In this document: positions 4,690-6,855 of the stretch, one piece after another
Numbering within the stretch: position 1 is the stretch's first letter
Layout: each line of letters starts with the position of its first letter
DNA from: Elusimicrobiota bacterium
GTDB taxonomy: Bacteria > CAYTYR01 > UBA6262
Direction of reading: 5' to 3'
DNA: 6,855 bases
Assembly (NCBI GenBank): GCA_003153935.1
Contig: PMCA01000005.1
Coordinates: 148,577 to 155,431 of the forward strand
Notes under the pieces: model-generated
What the model was told of the DNA's origin: nothing
The model's database searches: none
What the model saw: the letters and a program-made list of their open reading frames with translations, nothing else
Made by a program: the position numbers and the translations under genes

Positions 4690-6819
4690 ATGGCTGACCG
4701 GGAAGAACTAAGGAAATTGCTGGAAAGCGAACTGGCGCTGAAGGTTAAGCTGCTGGACCTGACGTCCGAGGGCATAATAGTCCATGACCTGGAAGGTAAT
4801 TATATTTATTTTAACGATGCGGCCTGTGCTATCCGAGGCTATTCCAGGGAAGAATTGCTGCAAAAAAATGTGCGCGACCTGGCAGCGCCAGGCTATGAAG
4901 AAGAAGTAAAAAAGCGTTTGGCGGAGTTACGCAATACCGGTAAGGTTGAATTTGAAATAGCGCAGGTGCGTAAAGACGGGGCCATAATTTATCTGGAAAT
5001 TCATTCTTCAATAGTTGACCTCGGTCAGACCCAAGTAGTGATAGGTATCGCCCGGGATATCACCGAGAAAAAACGCATTGAAAATGAACTGAAAGATAGC
5101 GAGCTCCGTTTCCGCAATTTAACCACTTACTCGCCAGTAGGGATATTCATGGCTGACATCAATGGACAGGTACAATATATAAACACCCGTTTATCGGAAC
5201 TGTCCGGACTGACGCCACTTGAGGCTTCAGGTATGGGCTGGATGAAGGCGATCCATCCGGAAGATAAAGCACAGGTTGAAGCTTTATGGAAAAAAGCTTT
5301 TCAGGATTACGGGGAATATAAGATTGAATTCCGTTTCCGCAAGCATGACGGTAATGTCACCTGGATTCATGCCGCCGCTACCCCTCTAAGGGATGAAAGC
5401 GAGGCGGTCGTTGGCTATATAGGCAATTGTGTTGATATAACCGCCCGTAAAATTACCGAGGAAAAACTGCGCAAAACGCAAGATGACCTATTGGCCATTT
5501 TTGATTCTTCTCCGGCCATGATATTTTATAAAGATAAAAATAATGTAATGATAAGAGTGAATAAGGCATTTTGCGCGTCTATGAATTTAACTAAGGAGCA
5601 GATCGAGGGTAAATCAAGCGCCGAACTTTTCCCTGTGAACGCCGAGAAATACTGGCTGGATGACATGGAGGTAATGAATTCAGGTAAGCCAAAACTTAGT
5701 ATAATCGAACCTATGGAAACAAAAGGTGATTTGAAATGGGTGCGTACTGATAAGATCCCATATTTCGACGAGAAAGCGAATGTTACCGGGATTATTGGCT
5801 TCGCGATGGATATCACGGAGCATAGGAAAGCGGAAGAAGAACTGCGGGCCCATGCCGTTATGTTTGGCACCCTGGCGGAAGGAATATATTTGATCGGCCT
5901 GAATGACTTGATCATCAAATGGGCAAATCCGGTATTTGAGAAAATGTTCGGCTATGATCCCGGCGAGATGATAGGGAAACAGGTGAATATGGTTAACGCG
6001 GTGAACGATAAAACACCTGCGGTAACCAGGACTGACATCATTAATATACTTCTGCGCACGGGTGAGTGGCACGGTGAGGTTAAGAACGTCAGGAAAGATG
6101 GCACAACCTTTTGGAGTTACGCGAATGTTTCGCTGTGCGACCATCCGCTATTCGGCAAGGTTATCGTTTCCGCGCATACGGATATTACCGAGAGCAAGAC
6201 AGCCGAAAAAAAGTTACAAGAAAGTTACGCCAGACTGAAAAAGACGCTGGAGGGAACGATCGACGCCCTGTCCATGGCGACCGAAACCAGGGACCCATAT
6301 ACCGCCGGCCATCAAAAAAGAGTGGCCGACCTGTCTTACGCCTTGGCTCAGGAGATGGGACTGGCTGAAGAAGAAACTTATTGGTTAAAATATGCTGGAC
6401 TCATTCATGATATCGGTAAGATCTCAGTTCCTTTGGAGATCTTGAACAAACCGGGCAAATTAACCGACGTAGAATTTACGCTGATCAAGATGCATAGCCA
6501 AATAGGTTACGAAATAGTCAAGACCATAGATTTCCCCAAACCGATCGCCGAGATAGTGTTGCAGCACCACGAACGGATCAACGGCTCAGGCTATCCACGG
6601 GGCATAAATAAAGATGAGATGCTGATCGGTTCAAAAATAATAAGTGTTGCCGATGTGGTGGAGGCCATGGCTTCCGACCGTCCTTACCGTCCGGCGCTGG
6701 GCATCGATAAGGCCCTGGAAGAGATTATTAAGAATAAGGGAGTGCTATACGATCCGCAGGTAGTGGATGTCTGTTTAAGGCTTTTTAAAGAAAAAGGATT
6801 CCAATTCAGAAAATATTAG
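4690..6819 (+). CDS. Four-PAS-domain HD-GYP protein, probable c-di-GMP phosphodiesterase
   Basis: A cytoplasmic signalling protein of 709 residues with no membrane segment. Four PAS domains lie at about 18-130, 138-255, 267-380 and 387-500, each ending in a D-I-T signature followed by a charged helical linker; they should sense ligands, redox state or light through unknown cofactors. A coiled-coil linker (about 500-525) leads into the C-terminal HD-GYP domain (about 525-705). Its metal-site residues are all present: H541 (in AGHQKRVA), H573-D574 (HDIGK), H602, H626-H627 and D655 (VADVVEA). The signature reads HHERINGSGYP (626-636), with N631 where the textbook HHExxDGxGYP has Asp, a common natural variant; the GYP itself is intact. 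The family hydrolyses c-di-GMP (some members cGAMP). There is no GGDEF, EAL or receiver domain. The start at 4690 was chosen over 4678 because of AGGAG at 4681-4685. The gene sits between two tRNA genes, 42 nt after one and 11 nt before the other. Confidence 0.93.
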   Translation: MADREELRKLLESELALKVKLLDLTSEGIIVHDLEGNYIYFNDAACAIRGYSREELLQKNVRDLAAPGYEEEVKKRLAELRNTGKVEFEIAQVRKDGAIIYLEIHSSIVDLGQTQVVIGIARDITEKKRIENELKDSELRFRNLTTYSPVGIFMADINGQVQYINTRLSELSGLTPLEASGMGWMKAIHPEDKAQVEALWKKAFQDYGEYKIEFRFRKHDGNVTWIHAAATPLRDESEAVVGYIGNCVDITARKITEEKLRKTQDDLLAIFDSSPAMIFYKDKNNVMIRVNKAFCASMNLTKEQIEGKSSAELFPVNAEKYWLDDMEVMNSGKPKLSIIEPMETKGDLKWVRTDKIPYFDEKANVTGIIGFAMDITEHRKAEEELRAHAVMFGTLAEGIYLIGLNDLIIKWANPVFEKMFGYDPGEMIGKQVNMVNAVNDKTPAVTRTDIINILLRTGEWHGEVKNVRKDGTTFWSYANVSLCDHPLFGKVIVSAHTDITESKTAEKKLQESYARLKKTLEGTIDALSMATETRDPYTAGHQKRVADLSYALAQEMGLAEEETYWLKYAGLIHDIGKISVPLEILNKPGKLTDVEFTLIKMHSQIGYEIVKTIDFPKPIAEIVLQHHERINGSGYPRGINKDEMLIGSKIISVADVVEAMASDRPYRPALGIDKALEEIIKNKGVLYDPQVVDVCLRLFKEKGFQFRKY

Positions 6820-6830
6820 TATAGATGTAC

Positions 6831-6855
6831 GCCGAGGTAGCTCAGCTGGTAGAGC
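6831..6855 (+). tRNA. 5' part of a tRNA gene, cut by the window end (isotype unresolved, possibly Thr)
   Basis: The last 25 bases fold as the start of a tRNA: acceptor strand GCCGAGG (6831-6837), TA, D stem GCTC (6840-6843), loop AGCTGGTA with the conserved GG, and D stem GAGC (6852-6855). The anticodon is outside the window. The GCCGA start resembles several bacterial tRNA-Thr genes, but this is only a guess. It begins 11 nt after the stop of the HD-GYP gene. Confidence 0.85.

Noticed and set aside
5680-6144. Minus-strand open frame of 154 codons inside the PAS/HD-GYP gene
   Set aside because: Opposite PAS domains 3 and 4 of a clear gene; no recognisable motif and no plausible ribosome binding context.
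6111-6368. Plus-strand alternative frame of 85 codons inside the PAS/HD-GYP gene
   Set aside because: An out-of-frame reading of the conserved PAS4 to HD-GYP junction with an arginine/glycine-biased, motif-free translation.
1-6855. CRISPR array, insertion sequence or toxin-antitoxin pair
   Set aside because: No regularly spaced repeats, no transposase-like or small paired genes were seen on either strand.

Overview
The window is ordinary bacterial chromosome with a roughly even base composition, all genes on the plus strand, and Shine-Dalgarno sequences (AAAGGA, AGGGG, GAGGT, AGGAG) ahead of the starts. The complete tRNA gene does not encode its CCA end. No gene gives a firm taxon. The mix of housekeeping tRNA/nucleotide genes, a V4R-like sensor domain and a four-PAS HD-GYP protein would fit a free-living bacterium from a deltaproteobacterial-type or poorly cultivated candidate lineage, but that is a weak inference.

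Layout: (1) 1-2151, the 3' three quarters of valS (valyl-tRNA synthetase), cut by the window edge inside the editing domain; (2) 2162-2872, rph (RNase PH), 10 nt after valS and probably translationally coupled; (3) 2876-2897, a GC-rich hairpin without a T tract, then about 300 bp of non-coding DNA with three further inverted repeats and a good sigma70-type promoter; (4) 3193-3753, a V4R-like small-molecule-binding protein; (5) an imperfect 32-nt palindrome resembling a dispersed REP-type repeat; (6) 3826-4455, rdgB (dITP/XTP pyrophosphatase); (7) 118 bp of hairpin-rich spacer; (8) 4574-4647, tRNA-Pro(UGG); (9) 4690-6819, a soluble PAS-PAS-PAS-PAS-HD-GYP protein, likely a c-di-GMP phosphodiesterase; (10) 6831-6855, the first 25 nt of another tRNA gene, cut by the window end.

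Two themes run through the region. One is tRNA and nucleotide quality control: ValRS charges tRNA, RNase PH trims tRNA 3' ends, RdgB removes deaminated purine nucleotides, and two tRNA genes are present. rph and rdgB are neighbours in many bacteria; here they are separated by a sensor gene that carries its own promoter and is flanked by short repeats, so it looks like a later insertion. The other theme is signalling: the V4R-like protein and the PAS/HD-GYP protein both look like ligand-responsive components, although nothing in the sequence links them functionally.

I did not find a clearly new system. The best leads are the sensor cassette between rph and rdgB, the repeat-like palindrome, the hairpin-rich spacer before tRNA-Pro, and the HD-GYP gene packed tightly between two tRNA genes.
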